Assembly: GCF_013466985.1 (NCBI RefSeq)
Contig: NZ_CP059164.1
Coordinates: 1,807,001-1,871,000 of the forward strand
From: Nocardioides ungokensis
GTDB lineage: Bacteria > Actinomycetota > Actinomycetes > Propionibacteriales > Nocardioidaceae
Length of the DNA: 64,000 nucleotides
Direction of reading: 5' to 3'
Position numbers and translations under genes: made by a program. This document shows positions 29,315 to 38,067 of the stretch, piece after piece. The first letter of the stretch is position 1; each line of letters opens with the position of its first letter. Below the pieces are notes generated by a model. It had not been told where the DNA came from and made no database searches. It saw only the letters and a program-made list of their open reading frames with translations.

Positions 29315-29988
29315 CCACAGAGCCGATCCGGGTGCTGGTCGTCGACGACGACTTCCGGGTGGCGCGCCTGCACGCGTCGTACGTCGAGGCCACCGACGGC
29401 TTCGCGGTGGTGGGGACGGCGCACACCGCCGCGGACGCGCTGCGGATGGCCGCCGACCTGGGCCCGGACCTGGTGCTGCTCGACGAGTACCTCCCCGACA
29501 CCAACGGCTCGGAGATCCTGCGCAGCCTGGGCTCGGCCGTGCTGATGGTCAGCGCCGCCGAGGACTCCCAGGTCGTACGCCAGGCCCTGGCGGCAGGCGC
29601 GGTGAACTACGTGCTCAAGCCGTTCCCGCCGTCCGTGCTGATCGAGCGCCTGGTCGCGTTCGCCCGCTTCTGGAACCTGCTGGGCGCGGGCGCCCACCTC
29701 GACCAGACCGGCGTCGACCGCGCCCTGCAGGCGCTGCGGATGGCCGACTCCCCGGTGGCCACCGCACGCAAGGGGCGCTCACCGGTCACGTCGGAGGCGA
29801 TCGTCGAGGTGCTGCGTGCGGCCCCCGACGCCGTCACCGCGGTGGACGTCGCCGAGGCGACCGGGGTCTCGCGCGCCACGGCGCAGCGCTACCTCTCCGA
29901 CCTCGCCCGCGACGGCCACGTGCGGCTGACCCTGCGCTACGGGACCACCGGACGGCCCGAGCACTGCTTCGAGTGGCTGGGAGGCTAG
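29311..29988 (+). CDS. Response regulator, CitB/DcuR type
   Basis: A 225-residue regulator. The receiver domain (about 6-125) has acidic residues in VVDDDFRVARLH, the phospho-acceptor Asp in LLDEYLPD and the conserved Lys in VLKPFPP. A C-terminal helix-turn-helix (about 165-215, AEATGVSRATAQRYLSDL) binds DNA. The GTG start overlaps the kinase stop, so the pair is co-translated. Its targets probably include the divergent ABC operon. Confidence 0.9.
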   Translation: MTTEPIRVLVVDDDFRVARLHASYVEATDGFAVVGTAHTAADALRMAADLGPDLVLLDEYLPDTNGSEILRSLGSAVLMVSAAEDSQVVRQALAAGAVNYVLKPFPPSVLIERLVAFARFWNLLGAGAHLDQTGVDRALQALRMADSPVATARKGRSPVTSEAIVEVLRAAPDAVTAVDVAEATGVSRATAQRYLSDLARDGHVRLTLRYGTTGRPEHCFEWLGG

Positions 29989-29999
29989 CTCGGGCCCCG

Positions 30000-32174
30000 T
30001 CAGGTCTGGCGCAGCACCAGCACGCTTCGTGAGCCGAGCGAGAACCGGTCGCCGACCTTGACCGGAGTGCCGACGGGCAGCTTGAAGTCGGTCGAGAGGA
30101 CGACCTCACCCGCCTGCACCCAGCTCTGCTCGGGGATCTCGATCGTCGCGGGCCGGGCGCCGGAGTTGAGGTAGATCAGGAACGACTTGTCCACCTGCTG
30201 CTCGCCGTGCGGGCCGGGGGAGCGCAGCGGCGCTCCGGACACGAACATCGCGACCACCGCGAGGCTCTCGTCGTGCCAGTCGTCGCCGGTCATCTCGCGG
30301 CCGGACGGGTGCAGCCAGGCGAGGTCCTTCGGGCCGCCGCGGATCGCCGGCCGCCCCTCGAACCAGTGTCGCTGGCGCAGGGCCGGGTGCTCGCGGCGGA
30401 GCCGGAGCGCGGTCTTGGTCACGTCGTAGACGTCCAGCCACGCGTCGTCGGGGCTCCAGTCGATCCAGGAGACCTCGTTGTCCTGGCTGTAGGCGTTGTT
30501 GTTGCCGCGCTGGGTGCGCCCGCGCTCGTCGCCCGCGGTGATCATCGGGACGCCGTTGGACAGGCACAGGGTCGCCATCAGGTTCGCGGCCTGGCGGCGG
30601 CGCAGCGCGGCGACACCCTCGTCGTCGGTCTCGCCCTCGACGCCGTGGTTCCAGGACCGGTTGTTGTCGGTGCCGTCGCGGTTGTCCTCGCCGTTGGCCT
30701 CGTTGTGCTTGCGGTCGTAGGACACCAGGTCGCGCAGCGTGAAGCCGTCGTGCGCGGTCACGAAGTTGACCGAGTTGTACGCCGAGCGCCCGTCGTCGGC
30801 GTACAGGTCCGACGAGCCGGCCAGCCTGGTGGCGACCGTCCGGATCCCCGAGGAGTGGCCGCGCCAGAAGTCGCGGATGGTGTCGCGGTACTGGTCGTTC
30901 CACTCCACCCACGGAGGTGGCATCCGCCCGACGAGGTAGCCGTCCATCGAGGCGTCCCAGGCCTCGGCGACGAGCTTCACGTGCCGCAGGATCGGGTCCT
31001 GGCCGATGGCGACCAGGAGCGCGGAGTGCATGTCGATGTCGTAGCCGGTGCGGGTCAGCGCCGACATCAGGTCGAAGCGGAACCCGTCCACGTGCATCTC
31101 GGTGACCCAGTAGCGCAGCGAGTCCAGGATCATCCGCAGCGCCAGCGGGTTGGTGGAGTCGACGGTGTTGCCGCAACCGGTGACGTCCCAGTAGGTGTCG
31201 TCGAAGGCCAGCACCGAGGTCAGCGCGTCACGGGTGGGGTGCACCCGCCGGTAGAAGCCGCGGTCGTCGAGCCCACGGAAGGAGAGCGTCGGGCCCTCGG
31301 CGCCGGCCTCGGCGGTGTGGTTGTAGACGACGTCGAGCAGCACCTCGAGCCCGGCCTCGTGGAACGCCTTGACCATCTGCTTGAACTCCGTGACCTGGCC
31401 ACCGCGGTCACCGGAGGAGGAGTAGCCGTTGTGCGGGGCGAAGTAGCCGATCGAGTTGTAGCCCCAGTAGTTCGAGGTGCCGCGCGCGACCAGGGCCGTC
31501 TCGGAGACGAACTGGTGGACGGGCAGCAGCTCGACCGCGGTCACGCCGAGGTCGCGCAGGTAGTCGGTGACCGCGGGGGTCGCGAGGCCGGCGTACGTCC
31601 CGCGCAGGTGCTCGGGCACGCGGTCGTGGAGGGCGGTCATGCCCTTGACGTGCATCTCGTAGATCACGGTGTCGCGCCAGCGGCGTCGCATCGGCGGGTC
31701 GTCGCCCCAGTCGAAGGCGTCGTTGACCACCACGCTGCGGGGGACGTACGGCGCGGAGTCCTCCAGGTTGCGCTCCGACGGGCTGCCCTGGACGTAGCCG
31801 AACACCGCCGGGCTGGGCGTGAAGGTGCCGGACACGGCCTGCCCGTAGGGGTCGAGCAGGAGCTTGTGCGGGTTGAACCGCAGCCCCTCCTCGGGCCGCC
31901 ACGGCCCGGCGACCCGGTAGCCGTAGCGGGTGCCGGGGGAGACCCCCGGGAGCGCGCCGTGCCAGATGCCGAGGGAGAACTCCGTCAGCGCGTGCCGCGT
32001 CTCCACGCCGTCCTCGTCGAAGAGGCAGACCCACGCCTGCGTGCCGGCGGGCGCGTACACCGCGAAGTTCGTCGACTCCTGGGTCCAGGAGGACCCGAGC
32101 GGATAGTTGCGCCCTGGCCACACCCTCGCCCGCTGGCCGAGGTGGCTCCACATTCCCGGTGTCACCTGCGCCAT
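30000..32174 (-). CDS. glgX: Glycogen debranching enzyme GlgX
   Basis: GlgX (GH13_11) hydrolyses alpha-1,6 linkages of short side chains left by phosphorylase. The 724-residue frame is intact. It has the N-terminal CBM48 region (VWPGRNYPLGSSW), GYNSIGYFAPHNGYSS, the nucleophile region DGFRFDLMSALTRTG, the acid/base in KLVAEAWDAS and VTAHDGFTLRDLVSY. The ATG at 32174 is 5 nt from a possible -10 region, with TTGACC 17 bp further upstream. Its stop lies 11 bp from the stop of the convergent response regulator. It works with glgP in alpha-glucan breakdown. Confidence 0.94.
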   Translation of the reverse strand: MAQVTPGMWSHLGQRARVWPGRNYPLGSSWTQESTNFAVYAPAGTQAWVCLFDEDGVETRHALTEFSLGIWHGALPGVSPGTRYGYRVAGPWRPEEGLRFNPHKLLLDPYGQAVSGTFTPSPAVFGYVQGSPSERNLEDSAPYVPRSVVVNDAFDWGDDPPMRRRWRDTVIYEMHVKGMTALHDRVPEHLRGTYAGLATPAVTDYLRDLGVTAVELLPVHQFVSETALVARGTSNYWGYNSIGYFAPHNGYSSSGDRGGQVTEFKQMVKAFHEAGLEVLLDVVYNHTAEAGAEGPTLSFRGLDDRGFYRRVHPTRDALTSVLAFDDTYWDVTGCGNTVDSTNPLALRMILDSLRYWVTEMHVDGFRFDLMSALTRTGYDIDMHSALLVAIGQDPILRHVKLVAEAWDASMDGYLVGRMPPPWVEWNDQYRDTIRDFWRGHSSGIRTVATRLAGSSDLYADDGRSAYNSVNFVTAHDGFTLRDLVSYDRKHNEANGEDNRDGTDNNRSWNHGVEGETDDEGVAALRRRQAANLMATLCLSNGVPMITAGDERGRTQRGNNNAYSQDNEVSWIDWSPDDAWLDVYDVTKTALRLRREHPALRQRHWFEGRPAIRGGPKDLAWLHPSGREMTGDDWHDESLAVVAMFVSGAPLRSPGPHGEQQVDKSFLIYLNSGARPATIEIPEQSWVQAGEVVLSTDFKLPVGTPVKVGDRFSLGSRSVLVLRQT

Positions 32175-32193
32175 TGTCCACGATGCAGTTGGG

Positions 32194-32208
32194 TTACCCG
32201 CGGGTCAA
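32194..32208. promoter_or_regulatory. Palindromic operator between glgX and the enoyl-CoA hydratase gene
   Basis: TTACCCGCGGGTCAA contains the perfect 10-bp palindrome ACCCGCGGGT (32196-32205) with near-symmetric flanks. On the minus strand it includes TTGACC, a plausible -35 of glgX with a 17-bp spacer to CATCGT. On the plus strand it lies upstream of AATAAT (about 32229). The shape suits a TetR-type repressor; no regulator gene is adjacent. Confidence 0.45.
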
Positions 32209-32289
32209 CCCGGGAATGACTTCCTGTGAATAATGCCCGTGGGGTCGCGACCGAGCGCGACCTCGAACCGACGAGAGGTGAAACGCCCG

Positions 32290-33069
32290 ATGGGTGAGTA
32301 CGTGCGGCTCGAGGTCGCCGAGGGTGTGGGAACCATCCGGCTGGACCGGCCGAAGATGAACGCGATCAGCGTCCAGGTCCAGGAGGAGATCCGGGCCGCG
32401 GCCGCTGAGGCGACCGAGCGCGACGACGTGAAGGCGGTCGTGCTGTATGGCGGCGAGCGGGTCTTCGCGGCCGGCAACGACGTCAAGGAGATGGCCGACA
32501 TGTCGTACGTCGACATGGTCAAGCGCTCGGGACCCCTGCAGTCGTCGGTGACCGCCGTCGCCCGGATCCCCAAGCCGGTGGTCGCAGCCGTGACCGGCTA
32601 CGCCCTCGGCGGCGGGTGCGAGCTCGCGCTGGCCGCCGACGTGCGGTTCGCGGCGGACAACGCGGTGCTCGGGCAGCCGGAGGTGCTGCTCGGGATCATC
32701 CCCGGGGCCGGTGGCACCCAGCGGCTGGCCCGGCTGGTCGGTCCGGCCCGGGCTAAGGACATCATCTTCACCGGCCGGTTCGTGCAGGCCGACGAGGCGC
32801 TGGCCATCGGGCTGGTCGACCGGTTGTTCCCCGCCGGGTCGGTCTACGACGAGGCCGTCGCCTGGGCGCGCCAGTTCGCCGGCGCGGCGGCGCTCGCGCT
32901 GCGGGCGGCCAAGGAGTGCGTCGACCGCGGCCTCGAGGGCGACCTCACCGCCGGCCTCGAGCTGGAGCGCCAGCAGTTCGCGGCGCTGTTCGGCACCGCC
33001 GACGGGGCGGCGGGTATGCGATCCTTCGTCGAGAACGGTCCCGGCAAGGCAGAGTTCGAGGGGCGTTGA
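32290..33069 (+). CDS. Enoyl-CoA hydratase/isomerase (crotonase) family protein
   Basis: A 259-residue crotonase. It has the oxyanion-hole segments RVFAAGNDVKEM (first) and ALGGGCELALAADVRF (second). The catalytic region is GQPEVLLGIIPGAGGTQRLA, which contains a hydratase-type Glu (PEVLLG). The normal length and both segments support a true hydratase rather than a dehalogenase. The ATG at 32290 follows GAGAGGTGA. The next gene overlaps by one base (TGATG), and etfBA is downstream, so a role in fatty-acid or branched acyl-CoA oxidation fits. Confidence 0.9.
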   Translation: MGEYVRLEVAEGVGTIRLDRPKMNAISVQVQEEIRAAAAEATERDDVKAVVLYGGERVFAAGNDVKEMADMSYVDMVKRSGPLQSSVTAVARIPKPVVAAVTGYALGGGCELALAADVRFAADNAVLGQPEVLLGIIPGAGGTQRLARLVGPARAKDIIFTGRFVQADEALAIGLVDRLFPAGSVYDEAVAWARQFAGAAALALRAAKECVDRGLEGDLTAGLELERQQFAALFGTADGAAGMRSFVENGPGKAEFEGR

Positions 33070-33428
33070 TGAAGCGCAGAGCCGAGGTGGAGACCACGTC
33101 CACGAAGATGGCGACCGCGAAGGCGGCGTCCACGAAGATCCGCGTCCAGGTGGCCCGTGCGTTGTGGCTTGTCTGCGCGCTGGCCGCGCTGTTCCTCGCC
33201 GTGGGGGCGCTGCTCGTCGCGCTCGACGCCAACCAGAGCAACAGCCTGGTGAAGTTCGTCCTCGACATGGCCGACAAGCTGGACTTGGGGATCTTCTCCC
33301 GGCAGAACGGCATCAAGGAGTTCACGGGCAAGAACGCCGAGACCAAGAACGCGTTGTTCAACTGGGGCATCGGGGCGATCGCGTGGCTCGTCGTGGGTCG
33401 GATCCTCGACCGCATCGTGCGTCCCTGA
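33069..33428 (+). CDS. Small membrane protein of unknown function
   Basis: A 119-residue protein with a basic, Thr/Lys-rich N-terminus, a strong membrane helix at about 31-53 (LWLVCALAALFLAVGALLVA) and a second hydrophobic stretch near 96-112 (GIGAIAWLVVGRILDRI). The loop between them is polar. I do not recognise a family. The ATG overlaps the stop of the enoyl-CoA hydratase gene (TGATG), so it is translationally coupled to it. It precedes etfBA by about 130 bp and may share transcription with them. Confidence 0.75.
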   Translation: MKRRAEVETTSTKMATAKAASTKIRVQVARALWLVCALAALFLAVGALLVALDANQSNSLVKFVLDMADKLDLGIFSRQNGIKEFTGKNAETKNALFNWGIGAIAWLVVGRILDRIVRP

Positions 33429-33530
33429 TCACCCGATGTGACCCAGTCGACGCTGTGACTGACCCCACCGGGACATCCCGTTCCGCGGTGGGTGACTCGC
33501 TAGTAACCTCGCCACACACACCGAGTGCAC

Positions 33531-33557
33531 AGGAGGGGCCGTAACGGCCACACCACC
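33531..33557 (+). promoter_or_regulatory. Distant Shine-Dalgarno plus hairpin spacer ahead of etfB
   Basis: AGGAGG at 33531-33536 lies 21 nt from the etfB ATG, too far for normal initiation. The spacer contains GGCCGTAACGGCC (33537-33549), which can fold into a small hairpin. Skipping the hairpin leaves ACACCACC, an optimal 8-nt spacing. A promoter-like TAACCT lies at 33504-33509. The structured-spacer idea is inference. Confidence 0.45.
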
Positions 33558-34346
33558 ATGAACATTGTTGTCTGTGTGAAGTACGTACCCGACGCCACTG
33601 CCGACCGGCAGTTCGAGTCGGACAACACCGTCGATCGTGTCGGCGTCGACGGCCTGCTCTCCGAGCTGGACGAGTACGCCGTGGAGCAGGCGCTGCAGCT
33701 GAAGGAGAAGCTCGGCGAGGACACCGAGGTCACCGCGCTGACCATCGGTCCGGAGAAGGCCGTGGACGCGGTGCGCAAGGCGCTGCAGATGGGCGCCGAC
33801 AAGGGCATCCACGTCAGCGACGAGGCGATCGCGGGCTCCGACTACGTCGCGACCTCGCTGGTGCTCGCGAAGGCGATCGAGAAGGCCGGGTCGCCGGACG
33901 TCGTCATGTGCGGCATGGCCTCGACCGACGCCTCCGGCGGCGTCGTCCCGGCGATGCTGGCCGAGCGCCTGGGCCTGCCGCAGGTCACGCTGGCCTCCGT
34001 GGTCGAGGCGCAGGGGGACCAGGTCCGCATCAAGCGCGACGGCGACACCGCGACCGAGGTCATCGGGGGCACGCTGCCGCTGGTCCTGTCGGTCACCGAC
34101 CAGTCGGGCGAGGCTCGCTATCCGTCGTTCAAGGGCATCATGGCGGCGAAGAAGAAGCCGATGGAGACCTGGTCGCTGAGTGACATCGGGGTCGACGCGA
34201 GCGAGGTCGGCCTCGACGCCGCGTGGACCGCGGTCGAGGAGACCACCGCCCGCCCGCCGCGCACGGCCGGCGAGATCGTCACGGACGAGGACGGCTCCGG
34301 CGCCACGGCGCTGACCGAGTTCCTCGCCTCCAAGAAGTTCATCTGA
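33558..34346 (+). CDS. etfB: Electron transfer flavoprotein subunit beta
   Basis: EtfB is the AMP-binding subunit of the FAD-containing electron carrier that takes electrons from acyl-CoA dehydrogenases. Full length (262 residues), starting MNIVVCVKYVPD. The family segment EYAVEQALQLKE follows, and AMLAERLGLPQVTLAS and RYPSFKGIMAAKKKP lie further on. A GTG at 33525 in the same frame would add 11 residues, but the ATG matches the family start. It is followed 14 bp later by etfA. Confidence 0.95.
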   Translation: MNIVVCVKYVPDATADRQFESDNTVDRVGVDGLLSELDEYAVEQALQLKEKLGEDTEVTALTIGPEKAVDAVRKALQMGADKGIHVSDEAIAGSDYVATSLVLAKAIEKAGSPDVVMCGMASTDASGGVVPAMLAERLGLPQVTLASVVEAQGDQVRIKRDGDTATEVIGGTLPLVLSVTDQSGEARYPSFKGIMAAKKKPMETWSLSDIGVDASEVGLDAAWTAVEETTARPPRTAGEIVTDEDGSGATALTEFLASKKFI

Positions 34347-34360
34347 GGAGCTGATCAGAC

Positions 34361-35314
34361 ATGTCTGAAGTTCTCGTTCTCGTCGACCACGTCGACGGCG
34401 CGGTCCGCAAGCCGACGTACGAGCTCCTGACCATCGCCAAGCGTCTCGGTGAGCCCTCGGCGGTCTTCATCGGCGAGGCCGGCAAGGCCGCCGACGTCGC
34501 CGAGAAGGTCAAGGCCTACGGCGCGGAGAAGGTCTACGTCGTCGACGACGCGCAGATCAAGGGCTACCTGGTGGCCCCCAAGGCCGAAGCGCTGCAGCAG
34601 GTGGCCGAGAAGGTGTCGCCCGCGGCGATCCTGATCCCCTCCTCGGCGGAGGGCAAGGAGATCGGCGCCCGCCTCGCGATCAAGCTCGAGTCGGGCCTGA
34701 TCACCGACGCCGTCGACGTGCAGGAGGGCGGCGTGGCGACGCAGAGCGTCTTCGCCGGCAACTACACGCTCACCGGCAAGGTCACCAAGGGCACCCCGAT
34801 CATCACGGTGAAGCCGAACTCCGCCACACCGGAGGAGTCCGCGGGTGCGGGCACGGTCGAGGAGTTCGCGGCGACCATCTCGGACGCGGCCAAGACGGCG
34901 CAGATCGTGGCCTCGCAGCCGCGGAAGGCGACGGGTCGTCCCGAGCTGACCGAGGCCGCGATCGTGGTCTCCGGTGGCCGGGGCACGGGCGGCAACTTCG
35001 AGCCGATCGAGGGCCTGGCGGACGCGCTCGGCGCTGCCGTCGGCGCCTCGCGTGCCGCTGTCGACTCGGGCTGGATGCCGCACAGCTTCCAGGTCGGCCA
35101 GACCGGCAAGACCGTGTCGCCGCAGCTCTACGTCGCGAACGGCATCTCCGGTGCGATCCAGCACCGTGCCGGCATGCAGACCTCGAAGACCATCGTGGCC
35201 GTCAACAAGGACGAAGAGGCCCCGATCTTCGAGCTCGTCGACTTCGGTGTCGTGGGTGACCTGCACACGGTCCTCCCCGCCGCCACCGAGGAGATCAACA
35301 AGCGCAAGGGCTGA
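34361..35314 (+). CDS. etfA: Electron transfer flavoprotein subunit alpha
   Basis: EtfA carries FAD in its C-terminal domain. The 317-residue frame is intact. The C-terminal FAD-binding part has [51 protein letters not shown] and [25 protein letters not shown] lies about 12 nt before the ATG. It is in one operon with etfB, and a strong hairpin follows at 35339. Confidence 0.95.
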   Translation: MSEVLVLVDHVDGAVRKPTYELLTIAKRLGEPSAVFIGEAGKAADVAEKVKAYGAEKVYVVDDAQIKGYLVAPKAEALQQVAEKVSPAAILIPSSAEGKEIGARLAIKLESGLITDAVDVQEGGVATQSVFAGNYTLTGKVTKGTPIITVKPNSATPEESAGAGTVEEFAATISDAAKTAQIVASQPRKATGRPELTEAAIVVSGGRGTGGNFEPIEGLADALGAAVGASRAAVDSGWMPHSFQVGQTGKTVSPQLYVANGISGAIQHRAGMQTSKTIVAVNKDEEAPIFELVDFGVVGDLHTVLPAATEEINKRKG

Positions 35315-35338
35315 GCCGACCCGTCGGCCGACCCTCCG

Positions 35339-35373
35339 GGACGCCCCGCCACCGCACCGGTGACGGGGCGTCC
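35339..35373 (+). terminator. Terminator hairpin after etfBA
   Basis: A 15-bp inverted repeat with one mismatch, GGACGCCCCGCCACC (35339-35353) and GGTGACGGGGCGTCC (35359-35373), with a 5-nt loop. It begins 24 bp after the etfA stop. No T-run. Confidence 0.7.
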
Positions 35374-35438
35374 TGCGTCCTCGGGCCACACTTGTGGTCG
35401 GCGTGCGTCGACGTGCGCTCGGTCCCGAGGGAGGTCAA

Positions 35439-35669
35439 GTGACGATGACACGATGGAGCGACCTGAGTGAACGCAACCGCAGGCTGATCGTGTTCGGAGG
35501 CCTGTTCGACGCGACGCTGCGGATCGCCGCGTTGTTCGACCTGCGCCGTCGCACGCCCGACGAGGTCCGGGGCTCGAAGCGGACCTGGGAGGTCCTGGTC
35601 TCGGTGGTGAACTCGGCCGGCGTCGTGCCGCTGGCCTACTTCGCCTTCGGCCGCCGCCGGTCGAGGTGA
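35439..35669 (+). CDS. Small membrane protein, phospholipase D N-terminal-like helix pair
   Basis: A 76-residue protein (GTG at 35439; ATG at 35445 is a close alternative), preceded by GGGAGG. It has an amphipathic first hydrophobic stretch ([20 protein letters not shown]) and a second helix ([20 protein letters not shown]) ending GRRRSR. The W..LV..VN..G..PLAYF..GRR pattern resembles the short PLDc_N-type membrane proteins common in actinobacteria, for which I know no function. Its stop overlaps the start of the next gene (GTGA). Confidence 0.65.
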   Translation: MTMTRWSDLSERNRRLIVFGGLFDATLRIAALFDLRRRTPDEVRGSKRTWEVLVSVVNSAGVVPLAYFAFGRRRSR

Positions 35670-36532
35670 GCGGTTGGGCGGCGCGGGCGACCCAGCACGT
35701 GACGCGCGCGGCGTCGGGCGGTGAGCTCGACCGCTCGCTGCGGGTGACGCTGAACTTCCACCCCGATCGTCTTCGGGAGGGCGCCACGGTCCTGGAGTGG
35801 CTCGCGCGGGACGGCGTCTACCGGTCACAGTTCGAGACCGGCACCAGCAACGGTGGTCTCACCGCGCACCGTGGCGGCGCACGGTGGCGCTGGGAGCAGC
35901 GCATGTTCGGGAACGCCTACGACGACGCACCGGCCTCGGAGCGACCGAAGTACGGCGCCCTCAACCATCGCCGCCGCTGTGTGGGGGGAGCCCCACGATT
36001 CGGCTCGGCGCACCTGCGGCTTGCCGAGCACGTCCTCGACCGCACCACGTTCTGCTTCCCCGACTCCGTCTTCGAGCCCACCGCCATGGGCACCGCGGCG
36101 CGTTTCGACCTCTTCCCGCTCGTCGAGTGCTTCGACGCGCGCGAGCTCACCGACGAGGTCGAGGCCACCGAGGGCGGCCTCCTGGACGACTACATCGAGG
36201 CACACGTCCACGGCACGGTCGACCTCACCACGGACGTCGAGTGCCTGGTCCTCGACCCCTGTTTCCGCAGCACGGCCATCGAGGAGCAGGCCGGGTCGCT
36301 CGGAGCTCCAGTCGAGTGGCACGAGGGCCGGCGGCTGCGCGTGGAGACCCTCGCCGCGCACCCGGAGTTCCGCGGTCCACGCATCGTCGAGGTCGGTCGA
36401 CGCGTCGCCCGCAACGGTGTGCTGGACGCCGCGATCCTCGGCGAGGTCGCGCTCGGCGGGCGCGAAGACCCGCAGGACCTGAAGAAGCTGTGGCACCACG
36501 TCGCGAGGTTCGGGTCGCCGGTCGAGGGATGA
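35666..36532 (+). CDS. DUF3626 domain-containing protein
   Basis: A 288-residue protein recognised by [31 protein letters not shown] and [11 protein letters not shown], which I recall from the DUF3626 family. No signal peptide or membrane segment. Conserved-looking residues include several His/Arg/Glu in [11 protein letters not shown] and [17 protein letters not shown]. No biochemical function is known to me. It is coupled to the preceding small membrane protein by a GTGA overlap. Confidence 0.65.
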   Translation: MSGWAARATQHVTRAASGGELDRSLRVTLNFHPDRLREGATVLEWLARDGVYRSQFETGTSNGGLTAHRGGARWRWEQRMFGNAYDDAPASERPKYGALNHRRRCVGGAPRFGSAHLRLAEHVLDRTTFCFPDSVFEPTAMGTAARFDLFPLVECFDARELTDEVEATEGGLLDDYIEAHVHGTVDLTTDVECLVLDPCFRSTAIEEQAGSLGAPVEWHEGRRLRVETLAAHPEFRGPRIVEVGRRVARNGVLDAAILGEVALGGREDPQDLKKLWHHVARFGSPVEG

Positions 36533-36555
36533 GCGCACCGGTGGCATGCCGGTGG

Positions 36556-36580
36556 CCCGGCAGTCCATGGGACTGCCGGG
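36556..36580. terminator. Bidirectional terminator hairpin
   Basis: A perfect 11-bp stem, CCCGGCAGTCC and GGACTGCCGGG with an ATG loop, sits between the convergent stops at 36532 and 36603. Confidence 0.65.
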
Positions 36581-36602
36581 TCCGGCCCGTCACGGGTGGA
36601 GC

Positions 36603-37940
36603 TCAGTTGCTGGTGAGCTGGATGGTGCCGTGGGGTGTGACCAGGTAGGCGCGGCCGTGGGGTCCGTGCCATTCGTAGGTGCTGTCGGGTCGGCGTCGGT
36701 AGCGCCATCGTCGGCTGGTCTTGGCGCGGTGATGTCGCCGGCACAAGGGGGCGAGGTTGCCCGGATGGGTTTGGCCGGGTGGTCCGCCCTCGTCGATGGG
36801 GACGTAGGGGTCGATGTGGTCGAGGTCGGCTGAGCGGGCGTCGTGTGGGCACCAGGGGAACACGCAGTGGCCGTCGCGGAGGATGACCAGCTCGCGCATC
36901 CACGCGGGGTTCGTGCCGTCGACGCGTCGGTGCGGCCGAGGTCGAGGACCGGCTGGACGGTGACCTGGGAGTGGCCGACCCACTCCTTGATGGGTGATGG
37001 TGGCGGCGCCGAGCCGCTCGACCGTGCCCGCGGCCAGGTCCCCGGGTGCCGCGCCGTGGGTGGCGAGGTCGGCCAGGTTCAGGTGGAGGTAGAACCGGGT
37101 CTTCGGCGTCGCGGCGCGGGCCGCGGCGTCACCTCGGTGTCGGAGCCAGAGCGTGGTGAGGTCGAGCTGGGCCTGCTGGGCGCGATGACGCCCAGGCCTT
37201 GGCCTTGCGGACCTCCAGCTCGTCGTGTCGCCGAGTGCCTTCAAGGCGGCGGCGTGGTCGCAGACGAGGTCGTGGAAGGCGGTGAGGTCGAGGGTGTCGC
37301 CGGTGATGTCGAGCCAGGAGGTGCCGGCGTACTCGCTCGGGGCGGGGTGGCGCAGCGTGACGTGCCAGGACTGCTTCCCGGCTTCTCCGCTCCTCGAGCT
37401 CGGGGTGGTACTTGGCGATCGCGTGGGCGACGGCGGTCTCGATCGCCTTCCAGCTGCACGAGGCGAGCCTGGGGCGAGCTGTTCGTCGACGTAGGCGGCG
37501 GCGTCGCGGGAGAGGCGGTGGGTGGCCTGGGCGACGTGCCGGGCCTTGTACGGCTCCACCGCGAGCGATTCGACGAGCGCCAGATGCGGGGCAGCCGGTG
37601 CTGCAGGTCCAGGGCGTCGGCGATCAGCTTCATCCCCGTCTCAGTGGCCACCCCGAGGGTGGCGGCCAGGGTTCGGGGGCGAACGCGGAGACCGCCGGGG
37701 TGCCGTCCCCCCGAGGGACTCGTCCCCGTCCAGGTCGCCGTCCAGAGTGAGCGCCGCCCCACGTCGCGATCCCGGTGTCGGCGGTGGCGGGGTGGACCAC
37801 GCACCACTGCGCGGCGATGCGGAGCTTGCCGCGTTCGGCGGCTCGGGCGTCCAGCTTGCGCTGCTCGAGCACCTCGAGCAGGCCGGCGGCGTCGAGGTCG
37901 GCGACCTCGACGGGCTCTCCGCTGCATCGGTTTCGAACAT
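36603..37940 (-). CDS. DUF222 / HNH endonuclease domain protein (13E12 repeat-like), about ten frameshifts
   Basis: Fragments in all three minus frames assemble into the DUF222-HNH architecture common in multiple copies in actinobacteria. The N-terminus is MFETDAAE followed by DAAGLLEVLEQRKLDARAA, the helical middle reads KVVRHVAQATHRLSRDAAAYVD-like. The C-terminal HNH nuclease has RDGHCVFPWCPHDAR, DLDHIDPYV and NLAPLCRRHHRAKT. The last 120 or so residues are open. About ten shifts in 1.3 kb is the highest density in the window. Given the same indel type elsewhere, poor consensus is likely, but this non-essential gene could also be a real pseudogene. Function is unproven, and such genes are often associated with mobile or repeat-derived DNA. 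Confidence 0.7.
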
Positions 37941-38067
37941 GTGTCCATGATCGCATCGACCACCGACAGTCAGGCGCCAGAATCGGCCCGGTCCGGGGGT
38001 TCTGGGGACAAGCGAAGGTAAACTTCCGGGTTGCCGGCTCGACGGGTGTCGCCCTGCCTTGGCTGCG

